Both the position numbers and the translations under genes were made by a program. Source: Trachythela sp. YZ-2020 (taxonomy: Eukaryota > Cnidaria > Anthozoa > Malacalcyonacea > Clavulariidae). Taken from it: a DNA stretch of 64,000 nt. The stretch is taken from contig JADLSH010000316.1 of NCBI GenBank assembly GCA_016169945.1, forward strand, positions 806,001-870,000, read 5' to 3'. Below the pieces are notes generated by a model. The model was not told the DNA's origin, did no database searches, and saw only the letters and a program-made list of their open reading frames with translations. Of this stretch, positions 22,196 through 35,500 are shown piece by piece. Each line of letters begins with the position of its first letter. The stretch's first letter is position 1.

Positions 22196-22877
22196 TTGAG
22201 TCTTGAGGTTGTGGTTTTATATTGAGTTTTCATTAAAATATTTACATAGCAACGAAAATCAGGCGTTTAGCTGTTTTTGTGTCAATTACCAAAATATTAA
22301 AAATTACCAAATATACGAATCGAATAAAACCGGCTCGCCGATTTGGTCATCTTTGCTTGGAATGATACAAAAAAGTGCAATCAAAAGCTAAAACCCTGAA
22401 CGCACAAGAGCACGCCAAAATTGGATTACCTTTTTTATACACCCTTTTTGATGAAATCTTATATAAGTGCGGCAAAATAATTTATGACTTTTAAAAATTT
22501 AATGAAGAGGCACGTATTTTCACGTGATTACAAATTGTCGCGTTGCTGTTTGGGATTAATTGCACTGGAAAAAAGCCAATCACATTCGAGAAACATGGGT
22601 AATAGCATGGTTTTGCAATTTGGATAACATGCACGAGTGAGTTTTTCAAAGACCTCAAAATAACACAAAGAACGTTGCTCAAGTCTGGAGCTTGCTAATA
22701 AATTTTGCGGACGGAAAACCAAGTTATTGCCTCCCCTTACATTACTGTTGTGTCTAAATTATGCCAAAGAGCAAATCCGCACCAAGGAAAATTGGGTGCT
22801 GTTTTATAGAGAACAATGAAACATTGCACTACAATCCCCGAAGTAAATAATCTCGGACAGCAGGTTCTCTGTCTTAA

Positions 22878-23154
22878 GCCCAGGTCAAACGAGAATGAGA
22901 GTTGATGAGAGTCAATGAGAGTCGAGAGTTTCTCGCGTTTGACCGCCAACTCTCATCGACCCCTCGTGCATTCTCATCAAGTCTCATCAACTCTGAATGA
23001 GAATTGATGAAAGTTTTTGATCGGTACGCGTGGTAATGTCCAGTCAACTCTCACGGAACTCTTCGTTTGACCTGGGCATGTCAGTTAATGAAACTCTCAT
23101 GCTAACTTTTTCTTGCCAACTCCCATCAACCTTCAGCCTCGTTTGACCAAGGCA
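22878..23154. mobile_element. piggyBac-like MITE, GGTCAAACGAG family, copy 1
   Basis: Flanked by TTAA on both sides (22874-22877, 23155-23158). Left end GCCCAGGTCAAACGAG and right end CTCGTTTGACCAAGGC are imperfect inverted repeats. The interior is rich in GATGAGAGT and its complement. TTAA is the target of piggyBac elements. Related copies are at 26404 and about 34650. Confidence 0.7.
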
Positions 23155-23376
23155 TTAAACAATTTGATACTTCACGTTTTCACAGGTAAGGGTTTTCAAT
23201 CTATAATTGTATATAATTATTTGCATATTTTGGCTGAAGAAAAATTAAAACAAAGAAGAGGAAATACTTATATTTAGATTGAAAGAGTATCTTAAACAAC
23301 GGCTTACAGAATGTCTAAATATTAGTAGTTACAAGATAAGCAATAATTATGTATGAAAGTGTCCCTGGTTAGCTGT

Positions 23377-23519
23377 CTATGATAATTTCTTACTCTTATG
23401 ATACAAAGCATCCATTACTTTACTCATACTATGAATAATCTCCAAGCTATTCTCGTACGTTTTATCCACAGGGGAATGATCAAAGATGATCAAAACGCCA
23501 GCACCTTGGTCAAGAATTC
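23377..23519 (-). CDS. PSMD11: PSMD11 exon 17 (stop codon)
   Basis: Completes Gly, then [20 protein letters not shown], continues [20 protein letters not shown] and ends KSKKLS with TAG. Acceptor TTACAG|. It matches the human C-terminus closely, including the final lysine-rich helix. Confidence 0.95.
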
Positions 23520-26500
23520 CTGTAAAGAAATTTCATCTTTTTTTACTCGTTGACTAAGAAATGAATGGTGGCCTAAGGTACACCGCTGCGTTGTGAATGG
23601 CTAATTCATACAGTATTAGTACATAATGTTGAATGTCATTTCATACTGTGCAGAACCCATGTTAGGAGAGTTGGTTTTCTTCTGTTCTCTCTCACAATTG
23701 ACGCAATTAATGAACGAAGGTGAGCTCCGGCCTAAAGCTCGATGAACAATTGTTCCGTCCGGGCTACAGCGTTTAAGGTTTTCGTAAAACGGTCTGGAGA
23801 GTTGAATTGATAAGCTGGAGATTCTGTGCCAAAGGCATGGTCCAAGGGACCATGATGATGGGGGGTTAGGGTCAAACTTCCCGGGGTTAGGGCCAAAGTC
23901 CCCTTCTTTTCGAATTTTTGAAGCCAATGCTAAATGCCATTGCCAGCCATTTTAGAGATACTGCACAACTAAGTCAAATGCATTTTAATGTATACTTTTT
24001 AAGATTACGTATAAGATTATGTATACTTGTACACAACAACTGATAGAATTTGGTATGACAGTCATCCTTGAACATTTTAACACAAAATGGGTATCAGAGA
24101 CGTTTTAGGGAATTTAAAATAATTTCTGGGTGTATTTGAATACGATGGGGACACAGCGAATTTACAACAAAGTCCACTCAACGAATGACGAAATTTGCCG
24201 TTCCGCAGATGTCGACAGCCTAAATCTGAAACACTGGATGTAGACATGCGGAGATTTACGGCAACGCCGACAGTTACATAGCAAATAGGCCTGAAATTAA
24301 CGTGGTCTGCTAACACGTAAGTTACAGTAATCATGTAAATAGCGTCAGCAGACAGGTCATTTTTACGATCTGTTTGCTCCTCATGTTGAGCGGACGTCGT
24401 GAAGCTAAATCTTTCTGTTGGGGGGGGTGCGGTCACAGTCGCGGTTCCGCCCTCATAATTCACCTCGTTCTGACATGGCAAAAAAAACACCGATTTTGCC
24501 GAGGAAAAATACTTAAACTGCACTCGTAAAAATAACTTCCACTTGTGGTTGGTTAAGGGAACGTCGTTTGACTCACTCACCATGTAGTTTCTTATCTAAA
24601 ATCATTTGGGATAACCTTTTTTCAACGATATTATAAAATGGAAAAAATCAAGAAGATCATATAATATCATTCTTACGAAAACAAAATATTTCCAAACTAC
24701 ATTGAAGGTGCTGTAATACAAGCAACAAAAAAGCTGATTTCAGCGCAAGTTAATTAAAAATGTTTACACATAAGTTGTAAAACATTACTCCATGCACCTT
24801 AATATATTGTTGAATATTTACCTTATCCAATTTAATGAGATGGGAAACATGATCAACCTGCAAAAAATCCATAAGTAAAAATGAGCGCAGTTTAAACCAG
24901 GCTTCGGTCTTGCATGCATATAGTTTCTGTATCAATGCTTTCTTCTCAAAGCATTAAACTTGAACGGAATCTTTACTTGATGGACAGCGAGAATGATAAT
25001 TAGAAACTGAACTGTACTTTTTTAGAAAATTAACTGTTTTTACTTGTACAGGTTAACAGTATAAGAGAATTTAACAGAATAACAGAACACAGTTAACAGA
25101 ATTTTGTAAACTATGATAGAAACCGGTCGGTAGAAAATTTATTGTCTCTCTACTACAATAACTCCATTCATTATTTTCTATATTCTCCGACGCCATCCCA
25201 TCATGGAATTATAACATTAAAAGTGAGACTAGCATACGATAGCATACAAGTTTTTGCTGTCAATGATACAGACTTGTCACACTTCGGTTATCTATTGAAC
25301 ATTGGTCATCGAACAGATACAGCTATTTCGATTAAGGTTGTCACAGGCAATAGTCAAATGTACAATATGAGCGCTAAATGAATCATGGGAATAATCATAG
25401 TTTTAAATAAGTTTAGCACATCAGTAGCCTCGTGGGAATACAAATGGCTACTGAGATACTATATTTGTATTCCCACGAGGCTACTGAGATACTGTATTTG
25501 TATTCCCACGAGACTTCTGATGTGTTAAACTTATTTAAAACTATGATTATTTCCATCATTCTTTTAGCGCTTATATTGTACATTTGACTATTGTCTACGA
25601 CAACCTTAATTGAAATAGCTGTATACTATATATAGACGTGTCACAATAGTTCCCCAACCATTTTACCCTACAAATCGTAATTACTTAATAACAGGTGATG
25701 AGGGAAGCTCGTTCGCAGGGTCTTTTGTTGAGAGAAGCGAGGGCTGGAAGAATGCCCTGGAAAAGGCTGGACTAACATGGCCGTTGATTGGCTAAATAAT
25801 TTAATTTAATTACGTTGTTAGAGACGTTTCAATTGGTTAATATTTTGAGAACGCGGGAAAGCAAACGGAATAATATTAAAGTATGCCGAACAGCCGAAGG
25901 AGCGAGCAGTTTATTAGACTTTCTGCATTAAATATTAGTGACTTTTTCTGATGGAATGAAGATAAACGATGTCCACAGCGACGACCAATCAGATGTCGAT
26001 ATTCTCGAAATGTCGATTTCACAACGTTAGGAATCATGACACGAAGCATGACACGAAGCATGACATGTTTTTTCGAGTGAGAGGAAGCATCCGCGGTTTT
26101 GGTAATACGCGATCGACAAAACTGCACTCATGTTGTTGTTCGAGCAAATACTGAATATTTATTAGTCAGCACCAGAATCGGGCGCGAAGAGTTTTCAAAT
26201 ATATTGGAAAGTTTGGTCATGTCACATCCGGCCTTTTCCAGGGCATTCTTTCAGCCCTCGCCTCCCTCAACAAATGGCCCTGGAGACGAGGTTGGTTGTG
26301 AGGCAAAATGTTGTAGCAGCTTGATATAGTTGTACTACACGAATGCTACACGAAGGTATGGATGTTATGGAAAAAATTTTGTTGGGTTGTTTTTTAGTGT
26401 TAAGCCTTGGTCAAACGAGAATGAGAGTTGGAAAGCGAGAATTTACATGAGAGTTTAATCAAGCCCCGGTCAAACGAGAAAAATAGTTGCACGAAGGTTG

Positions 26501-29500
26501 ATTGGATAATACCGCGCGTGTCCGGTATCAGTCAAACGAGGGAAACTCTCATGAACTACCATCAAAATTTCAACCAACGCATCACTCATCCTCGTTTGAC
26601 CAGTGCTTTAGGAGATGATCTAGCAAGCCCCACCCCAGCCTGTTCGTCATTGCGATGACACTAGACCTAACAACACCTTACCTCTACTTTCGAGAAAGGT
26701 TCCACAATACGGCACAAGTTTTGTTCGAGAAGATTGTCATATAAGGTGTCAAGATGATTCTAAACAATGCACAATTGAAAATTGAGAAAAACAAAAGGAT
26801 CAAGAATCGCGGACGTCTGGCCCACGTTTGAAGATAATCCAAAGGTTGAACTCATTAAGGCCATTTTCCATTACGGTCGTTTTGCCCGCGCGGGCGAAGC
26901 GACCGATTCGAATCACGTGAACAATTTGTCGCGCGGCCACGCCAAGAAAGTTGAATGTAATTCAACTTTCAGGCGTGTCCGCGAGGTGTAAAGCGGACAA
27001 AAAAACTCATGTTAGACACCTACAGCGAAAGTTGAAACATGGTCGCTCCGCCCGCGCGGGCAAAGCGGCTTTAATGGAAAATTGCCTTAGAGTAACACCA
27101 TTGTTACGGAGCGGGCGGAAGTATAAAATTTCTGACCTTGCAAAATTTGCTCGTTATAAATACGAGTTCTTTTCTACTCCAAACTATTTACAAAAGCGAA
27201 GCAAGGGTGGCAGATGTGGTTAGCGCGCTGCCCCTTATATCTGAGTTAAGCCAGCTATACTGCAGGTCGAGGGTAGGTAGGTAGGTAGGTAGGTAGGTAG
27301 GTAAAACTTTATTTTACTACGCTAACCCCAACAGCGAAAGCTGATTTCCAAGGGGGGCGTAGCATTAAATTTACATTAAAAATTTAGAAAAGTTAAACAT
27401 ACAAATACAATTACTTACATGCAGTTATTACAATTACATACATAATTAGATAGATAATAGTACATACAGTACATACATACATACATAATAGTAAATATTA
27501 ATAGATTAAATAGTCAAGGTAAATATGGGTTTAAAAACTCTAATTAGTAGCCAGGTGTCATACGTTTTATTGAATATAGCTAGTGATTCTTTTCCTCTTA
27601 ATTCATTTGGGAGACTATTCCACAATTTGGCCCCTCTATAGCTAAGACTTTTTTTAAGATATTCAGTCTTAGGCTTGGGTAAATGGAGTTTAGTGGAAGA
27701 GCCCCGCAAATTATAATACTGGGAGGAAGACGTCTTTTGAAAAATATCAGTAAGTCGTAAGGGCGCTAGATCATGAGTAATTTTATACATAAGACTTGCC
27801 ACAAACTGGGTTCTGCGTTCGCTCAGAGGCTTCCAGTTTAATTCATTTAGAGCAAGTTCAGATTGACCATGTTCATTTTTACGACCCATGATAGCTCTAG
27901 CAGCCCTATTTTGTAATTTCTGGAGACGATCAGAAAGTGTGGTACCAATGGTATCCCAAACTTCGCAACAATAATCAAGGTGAGGCAAAACAAGTGCATT
28001 ATAGGCACAAATTAATGTATTACGGTCTACACATGATTTTAACTTTCTGATTGCCCCAATTCCGGATGAAACCCAATTGACATATACTGACTATAACTAA
28101 CTATAACTAACTAACTATAACTAACTATAACTAACTATAACTAACTATAACTAACTATAACTAACTATAACTAACTGTAACTAACCATAACTAACTATAA
28201 CTAAGTAGAGATTTACTTGGTTGGTAACGTCCCTGTGCTTCATAAGCTCATGTAAGTTGAGATTGGTTGGTTCTCTCCTGTGTCTCAAGGGTTTTTGTCC
28301 GGGCACTCCGGTTTTCCTCCCTCACCAAAACTAACCCTTAGGGATTAATAACCATAACTGACTATAACTAACTATAACTAACTAACTATAACTAACTATA
28401 ACTAACTATAACTAACTGTAACTAACTATAACTAACTATAACTAACTATAGCTAACTATAACAAACTATAACAAACTATAACAAACTATAACAAACTATA
28501 ACTAACTATAACTAACTAACTACCTACCTAACAATAACTAACTAACTAACTAACTATAACTAACTAACTACAGTAACTAACAAACTAACCAACTGACTAA
28601 TAGCACTCGAATACCTGTGTCAATTGGGTTGTTACAACCTGTTAAGGATTTCCGTCCACGTCGGAGTGGTAAACACAATAAAATAAACGAAATGAAACTA
28701 ATTATTTACTTACCTGGATTATTGGATCGCCTTGCAATTCTTCGTTGTATGTTGCTACTATCTAATCAATAAAAATATTGAAATTTAAATCCCATTTAAA
28801 ATCTACTCCAGAATGATTGTAAATGCAGATCTGTCGTCAGCAACATAATATTGTACGTGATATAACTGACTGACACAGATGCCAATGTGGTTGCAGTATT
28901 GAAGTTAATAACTATCAAATATTCTCTGAAAGGTTTGATTCCGGATTAAGTCGTAAGTGTTTTTGCCTTCATCCAGATTAGAATTAAATGCAGTAAATTA
29001 TCCCCACAGAGGGCTTAATAGAGGACGTACGGTATGTTTATATCATAAACAACATCTTTTTAAACTCAAGAAGTGAGCGCTGATGGCTGGCGTCGGCAAT
29101 CTTTTTCATCGCTTGAAGCTAAATAAACAAACAGTTGATAAGTAAATGAATGGACCGAGTCCATTTAATATGTTATATATTTTCATTTTCTCAAAATAGG
29201 TTGCCGTTAGTGACAAATCTGACCGGTCAAAATTACCGATCAGGCAAAAGGAGTGACCAGTCAAGAGTCATTCTTGGACGGTTGTTGTCCGGCCGTCACT
29301 TTTAGGGCTGTAACCGTGCTTCCTAATTCTGATTGAATCATTCTCATAAATTTCCACATGCAGATGTGTCCCTCCAGCGGGCGCCGTGCGTCCACTGTGC
29401 GTCTGCGGGCGACTGTGAGTGCGTCCCTCCAGCGGTTTTTATTTATTTTTTCATAAACTATCTTTATCCACGCTAACCCCTTCAGCTAATACTGATTTCC

Positions 29501-32500
29501 AAGGGGGGCGTGAGAAAAACATAAAAACTGTATACAAGCATTAAATTGTTAACAAATATACTAGAAATATAAAGAATATAAATATAAAGAAGAATGAATA
29601 TTAGGATAGTGTGAGAAATTAACGCATTAAAAAAATTTAATGAAGCAGAAATCCTAAGCTCGCGTTGTAGGCCATTCCAAAGTTTTGCTCCACTATAAGC
29701 AATACTTTTTTTCTTATACTCTGCAGTTATAGGTTTTGGCGTTGGCAAATATAACCTAAGGAGGCTCCCTACAGTTTCCATTAGATATCAGTGTTTTGAA
29801 TTGAAAGCTCTTTGAAAGGTTATAAGCTTAGAAAACTCAAATTTTTGCGTAAGCCCTTTATTCCTCGTATACCAAGCAATAATTTCAACACAAGTTTTTT
29901 GCTCTTGACGTTGCCATCGCGACATGACGTCATCATTTATCTTGGCAGTTTTAGCCAAAGAAGGTATGATTATGAGATTTCTCAGATTCGTTGGAAAATC
30001 TCCAGTGTAGTTTTTCTTAATGCCAAAATTAATTTCACAAAAACTACACTGGCGATTTTTTTTTAATTTAAGAATTTAATAGAACTTAGTACGTTGAATG
30101 CATAGTCAAATTTTGAGATATGGTCACCGGAGATTGCGGAGAAACGAACGAGAAAAAAGAACCTCAAAATGCCATTTTCTGCTCGCGAAAAACACTGACC
30201 GATCACGATATAGTGTTTGCGGGCGCATGTTCGAGTCACTCGCTGGCTGTAAAACAGGCTGGGTTTTTTAAAATGGTTTACAATTGCGACCAAAATTCTC
30301 TGTTTTCTAGGCTAGTTGACACTTTTCATTATTAACTACCCGTTGAAGGCTGCAGACTGGCAGCCGAAAGCTTGTGAAAAATAAATATTTTTAACCAGAG
30401 AACGTTTGAAAATTTAATATTCCATTAAGATATATAAGTAATTTAACATATTTGTCTGCTAACTATCTAGTAAATGCGGATTTTTTGCATTTAAAATAGA
30501 TTGACCAAAATAACATGAATTGTGATAATATTTCAGATATGACTCATCAGACCTATTGCGCGTGGCGGGACTGAATCTGAGTTAAAGATTTTCGAATCTC
30601 TGTTTTTGATCGCAGGTTAAATTTCCACGGCAAAATAACTCGAAATTGATACAAATACTAATACAGCAATAGTCCAATCAGGGGCGCCGGAGCCACGGGG
30701 GCAGCTGCCCGCTGCCCTTATAGTACGGGGGCACGCGGTTGCCCTTTTTCTTAACAATGAAGTGCATTGTAATGAATAAATTATTATTATTGTGACCGGA
30801 CTAGCCCTCGTAGGTATATATAAATTGGAAATATACAGTTCGTATATAGGTTTATATGAACTGGAAATCTGGATGTATGATTTATATGTGTATCGTCTTA
30901 AAACTGTGTAGACTTTCATCCCTTTGTGTATTTTATATTGCGTTTTATAATATCAGAATTATGTAAAATCTCCACTCAAAATGCAGGAAATGACATTTCA
31001 GAGAGTGTAGATTCAAAATATTTTCCGGAGGAGGATATCCCCGGACACCCTTACAAATTTCTCGCGCCTTCGGCGCTCGTGCCATTTTCATGGGGCCGCG
31101 CCCGTCGCTTCGGCTTCCTTCCGGCGCCCCTGACTCCAATAGGGGTTTGTAAATACATAGTTCTTCGTAAAATTTTTCATCTACCGCGAACACAATTCTG
31201 TGTATAGTATGTCGAATAGTATGAAGTAAATATTGCGGTGTGAGACTATAATTTTCACAAATTTCTATGAAATATATGGCAACCCAAGTTATTATGTTGT
31301 GTTTCCGGTCGGTTTATTTAGCTGCAAATGTTCTTATATGATATCACATTTCAAGCAAATTGTCGGCAGAAAATTCTGTTGAGCCAATTATTAAATCACG
31401 TCCATCTAATTTCGACGGAGTGCCTAGTAACACTAACGTGGAAGCAATTCGTTAGAAAATTTAATCAACTTGTCTAGACTCGTAAAAGTAACGGATAAAT
31501 TCGCCATGTTTGCGACACTGTCTTAAAATTAACACGTGCGCGAGAATGTGAAGATTATCTTTCCCCAGTATTCTGTGAGAGGTGGGACGAGCTGACCGTT
31601 CGGGACGAGCTGACCGTTTACGAAAGGGAAAATTGCTCCGGCGCTACGGTACGCTTACCTGTTCAGAAACCTTTTTTACCTGCCCCGCTCACAACTTAGC
31701 ACTGTTAAGTTATTTCATGGCAGTACTATACTGCATTAAAGTTCGCACTTACTGGACCTTTAGGGATCTACGGAGCATAAATAGAGGATATTACACGGCG
31801 GCGCGAAGATATGAATTTTATCTTTGAGTGGTGAAAACAATATTTTACGAATGAGCGCAGCGAATGAGTAAAATATTGTTTTTAACACGAGAAAATAAAA
31901 GTCATATTTCCAAAGCCACCGTTAAATGTTCTTTTTATTATATGGATAAACATTGACAAACTGTCGAGAAGTTGCCATATTGTGATACAAAACAGAAAAG
32001 ACAAAATGGCGGGAATTAGCATGGGTCCCGCGAGAAAACACACGCCTTACAGTGGCGTATTTTCCAGTATTTCACTCATATCCATATAATAAATGCAGTT
32101 ACAGTCACCGGTGCAAAATTTCCACCGAGTATACTTACCGAGGGTCCTGAATATTTGAGGCCAAGCTTGCCGCTGATAAGTGACTGCACATCTTCCGGAC
32201 TAAAAAAAGGAAAATTTTTCAATCGTATCCTAAAATTATGTAGAAAATTTGGAAGGGACGGAAGGTAGCATTGCCAATGTGTGATATCCTTATACTTGCC
32301 TTTCGTCTAGAAATTTTGTGCACAGACGCCTATTTTTGAATGCAACTGCTATTACTGAAGGGATGCCAATTATCCTCTATTTCAAGGGACTTACACCCGT
32401 TTTCAAAATACGCGACTAGCCCGAAAATACTCTAAATCTACATGCGGGTTTTATGTCAATTCGAAATTCAAAGTGTTTACTGTTAAACCTTCAAATGTGT

Positions 32501-35500
32501 GTTTCCTTATCAAGATTATTAACTTTGTAGCCTTCATGTATAGAGTTTGGAATTATTCTCAAGATATTTTAGTGATAGTTATTGTAAAATACAAAATTAC
32601 CATATGACGCTTTTTCAAACTTTCAAAGACATTCACGAGATAGATTTCTGGTGTGATGCTTTGATATTTCTCTTAGTTTGTATATCTATCTTTATTTCGG
32701 TTCAATATGCTCCTTCAAGTATTAAATATATGGTTTAAAATGTATTTTATTTACGTTTGCTATTTTTAGTTCGCGTGACATAGAACTGTCATTTCAACTC
32801 GAATTATTTTAGGGAAGGTCGCGTCATTTTGAAAACGGGTGTAATTCAAACGCGAACGTGTCGATAGCTTACACGAACATATGTGGCTGCTACGATACGA
32901 TCCATGTCTTATCACACAAGACAGCTCAAGGTGGAAGGGTCAGGTTTTGGTGAGAGAGAAAAACTGAGGACCGGGAAAAAGACCCTCGAAGCACAGGAGA
33001 AAACCAACCACAATAGTACACGAGTTATCAAGCATATCAAGTCTGTGGTGGATAGTCATCCATCGTATGTAAAGTCCTATACTATGGACTAAATCCTACT
33101 CAGGCTTAACTTACTCAGCGATAAGGCCGCAACGCGCTAACCGCAGACCTGGAAAAAGTGTTCAATGTTCCACGGATCCTAAATTTGCCTTTTTCAAATA
33201 TTCCTCAAATTCGGTTCAAAAGTGCCTTTTTTTTATAAGAACAATGAAAAAGTTGAGCGTGCATTGCGCGTGCAACAACAAAGTTGTGATAGTTTCCCAT
33301 TCAATCTATATTGAGACGTCATCTTTAATTATTTTTAATATGCACAATTATACACAGAAGAAAGCCAGGAAAGTCCATTGTATAATGAGAAGCTGAACAT
33401 TCCTCAATCCTCTTCAAGAAGCACTTTCCAAACAACACATGTGAAGTTATGCGCTGAATTTCCAGGTTGTTGACTGCATAATTGAGCTTCTTCACAACAT
33501 AAGGAGGTTCGAAACAAAAAATATGTTCCTCACAGCATAAATCAGGCTCTGTACGATTGCATGTTATTTATGTATTAAAGGAATATTTTAAGTAATCATA
33601 TTTAGTTATCTGCCATTTGAGCCTATTTTGAGATTGGGAAGTGTTCTTCTTGTGAAAAGCGAGAGGAATATTGTTCCTCAATATTTCATCTGAAGTACCT
33701 CCTCAGCTGAAATATTCTCTGAGGAACCTGTCTTCTACCTATCAGTGTGACAGTGTATTACGGGTGAAAAATTCAAAATGTTCCTCAATCGTGTTGCTAA
33801 GGCAAATGTGAAGATTAGGACTAGGTAGACTAGCAAAGGTTAATGTATCGAAGGCTAAGCTAAGGCTATCCGATTTTTGTAATAAGAAAAAAATATGGAT
33901 TCTTATTTCCTCTTGAAAAAACCTTGGTAGGGTAAGTCTGTTTGATCTTTTTTTTTAACTATTTTAATGTTCATAGGATCGGCTGCCACGCTTTTCAGTG
34001 CGTGTTTCACAAACAAGCGAAATTTCCTGTCAGATTGTTTCAAATTTCCTTCTTCAGGCAACTACCTGTACATTTTCTTCAAAGTAGAAACACTTATCAG
34101 CACGATAAATTTATTCAATCAAAAGTTTAGGGTCGGGAATTTCAGAGGCACCAGACTAGGTAGGGTCGGAAAACCGAAAACCCACATATTTTTTCTTGGC
34201 CTAACATCCCATTAAAACTGTGCATATTTCTTACCTGTTTAACATAATCTTACAAAGCAACATGTATTTTAATGCAGCTTGAGCTTTAGGATATTCTAGA
34301 GAGTCATAACCCTATAAAAACAACAAAACAAGAATGAGCACAAGCAGGCATCATTAAGATGCGCGAGCGCACAAGCGCCGCTCGCAGGCACTTTTTGGAT
34401 TTGTGCAGGCACATTTTAAAATCCTGACATTTTCGAAATATTTAGCTCTGAAAACCTAAATACGATGCATTTTTGCAGGCACATTTTGAATTCGATGAAT
34501 TTTGCTCGCAGGCACTAAATAATATTAATGAGCCCTGAGCACAAGTACGTAAAAGCGAGAGATCATGATGGTAGTTGACTAGTTGTAGTGCTGGGAAGGT
34601 GCATTGATCTACGAGGAAAAATTCGCGTCAAAATTTGAACCGGCTCAAAGTTGATGAGAGTGCATTAGGGTCGGCGAGAGTTAGCATTCAAACGCGAGCG
34701 ACTCTCATTGACTGTGATGAACTCTCATCCTAATTTGACGAGAGCTTTACTAAGGCCTCGTATCTGTAAGATTTTACATTATCGGACTGGTGTCTATTGG
34801 ACAGCAGCAATAGAGTCGTTTTCTTAATGTTGTTTACCGCGCCTTTTTTACATGTTTTAATTGCAAAAGACAATTATATGATGAAGTAAAGTAAAGAAAA
34901 GGATTTAAAATATGAAGACCATTATTAATATCAGTTTTGTTTAGATGTTAAGCCCGAGAAACGTTGTTTTTTTTTCTTTGTAAAATACAGATCATGAGGT
35001 CAGCACATGCTGCATTCTAAGAATAATAGAATTGGTCGGGCTAAAATTGCTTCCCCTATAGGTGGGTCTCACTAAGCATTATCATGCAGCAAATGGCGGT
35101 CAACCTGCAGTTATCAAAGTGAAAGAGAAGAACGATAACTATTTTCATTATATATACTCTAGCAGTCTCATATTTGAAGGCTAATAAATAGAATTGAGAG
35201 ATGTAGTTTAATTTTCTTGCTGCTGTAAGTGTCAACATTTTTGAAGTTGACCACCATCTGCTGTACTGTAACTCACTGTGTGAATCACTGTATTGTAAAG
35301 TAACGACGGCTGATGCAGTATTGTGCTAAAATACAAGCTATGACTAAAGTATCTTAATAAATAGCAGTAGGGTTGAAATATTAGAAAAAGAGCTGCATAT
35401 GTTCGTTTACAAATTTACTCAAAAAATGTATCGATTTTGAATCGAAATGTACTGTAGCAAACAAATCATGAGATTAAGACCTCTTTTTTTAGGTAACCAA

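Noticed and set aside
24416..24430. G-run as quadruplex regulator
   Set aside because: A single short run in an intron; no repeated G-tract pattern.
24077..24583. 168-codon minus-strand open frame as a gene
   Set aside because: Its apparent start ATGGTGAGTGAG is the PSMD11 exon 16 donor (CATG|GTGAGT); the rest is intron.
28085..28600. CRISPR-like or telomeric array
   Set aside because: Short 10-bp contiguous units without spacers and not a telomere motif; a minisatellite.
30926..31207. Coding exon 93 codons long
   Set aside because: Lies across the end of a hAT MITE defined by TIR and target duplication.
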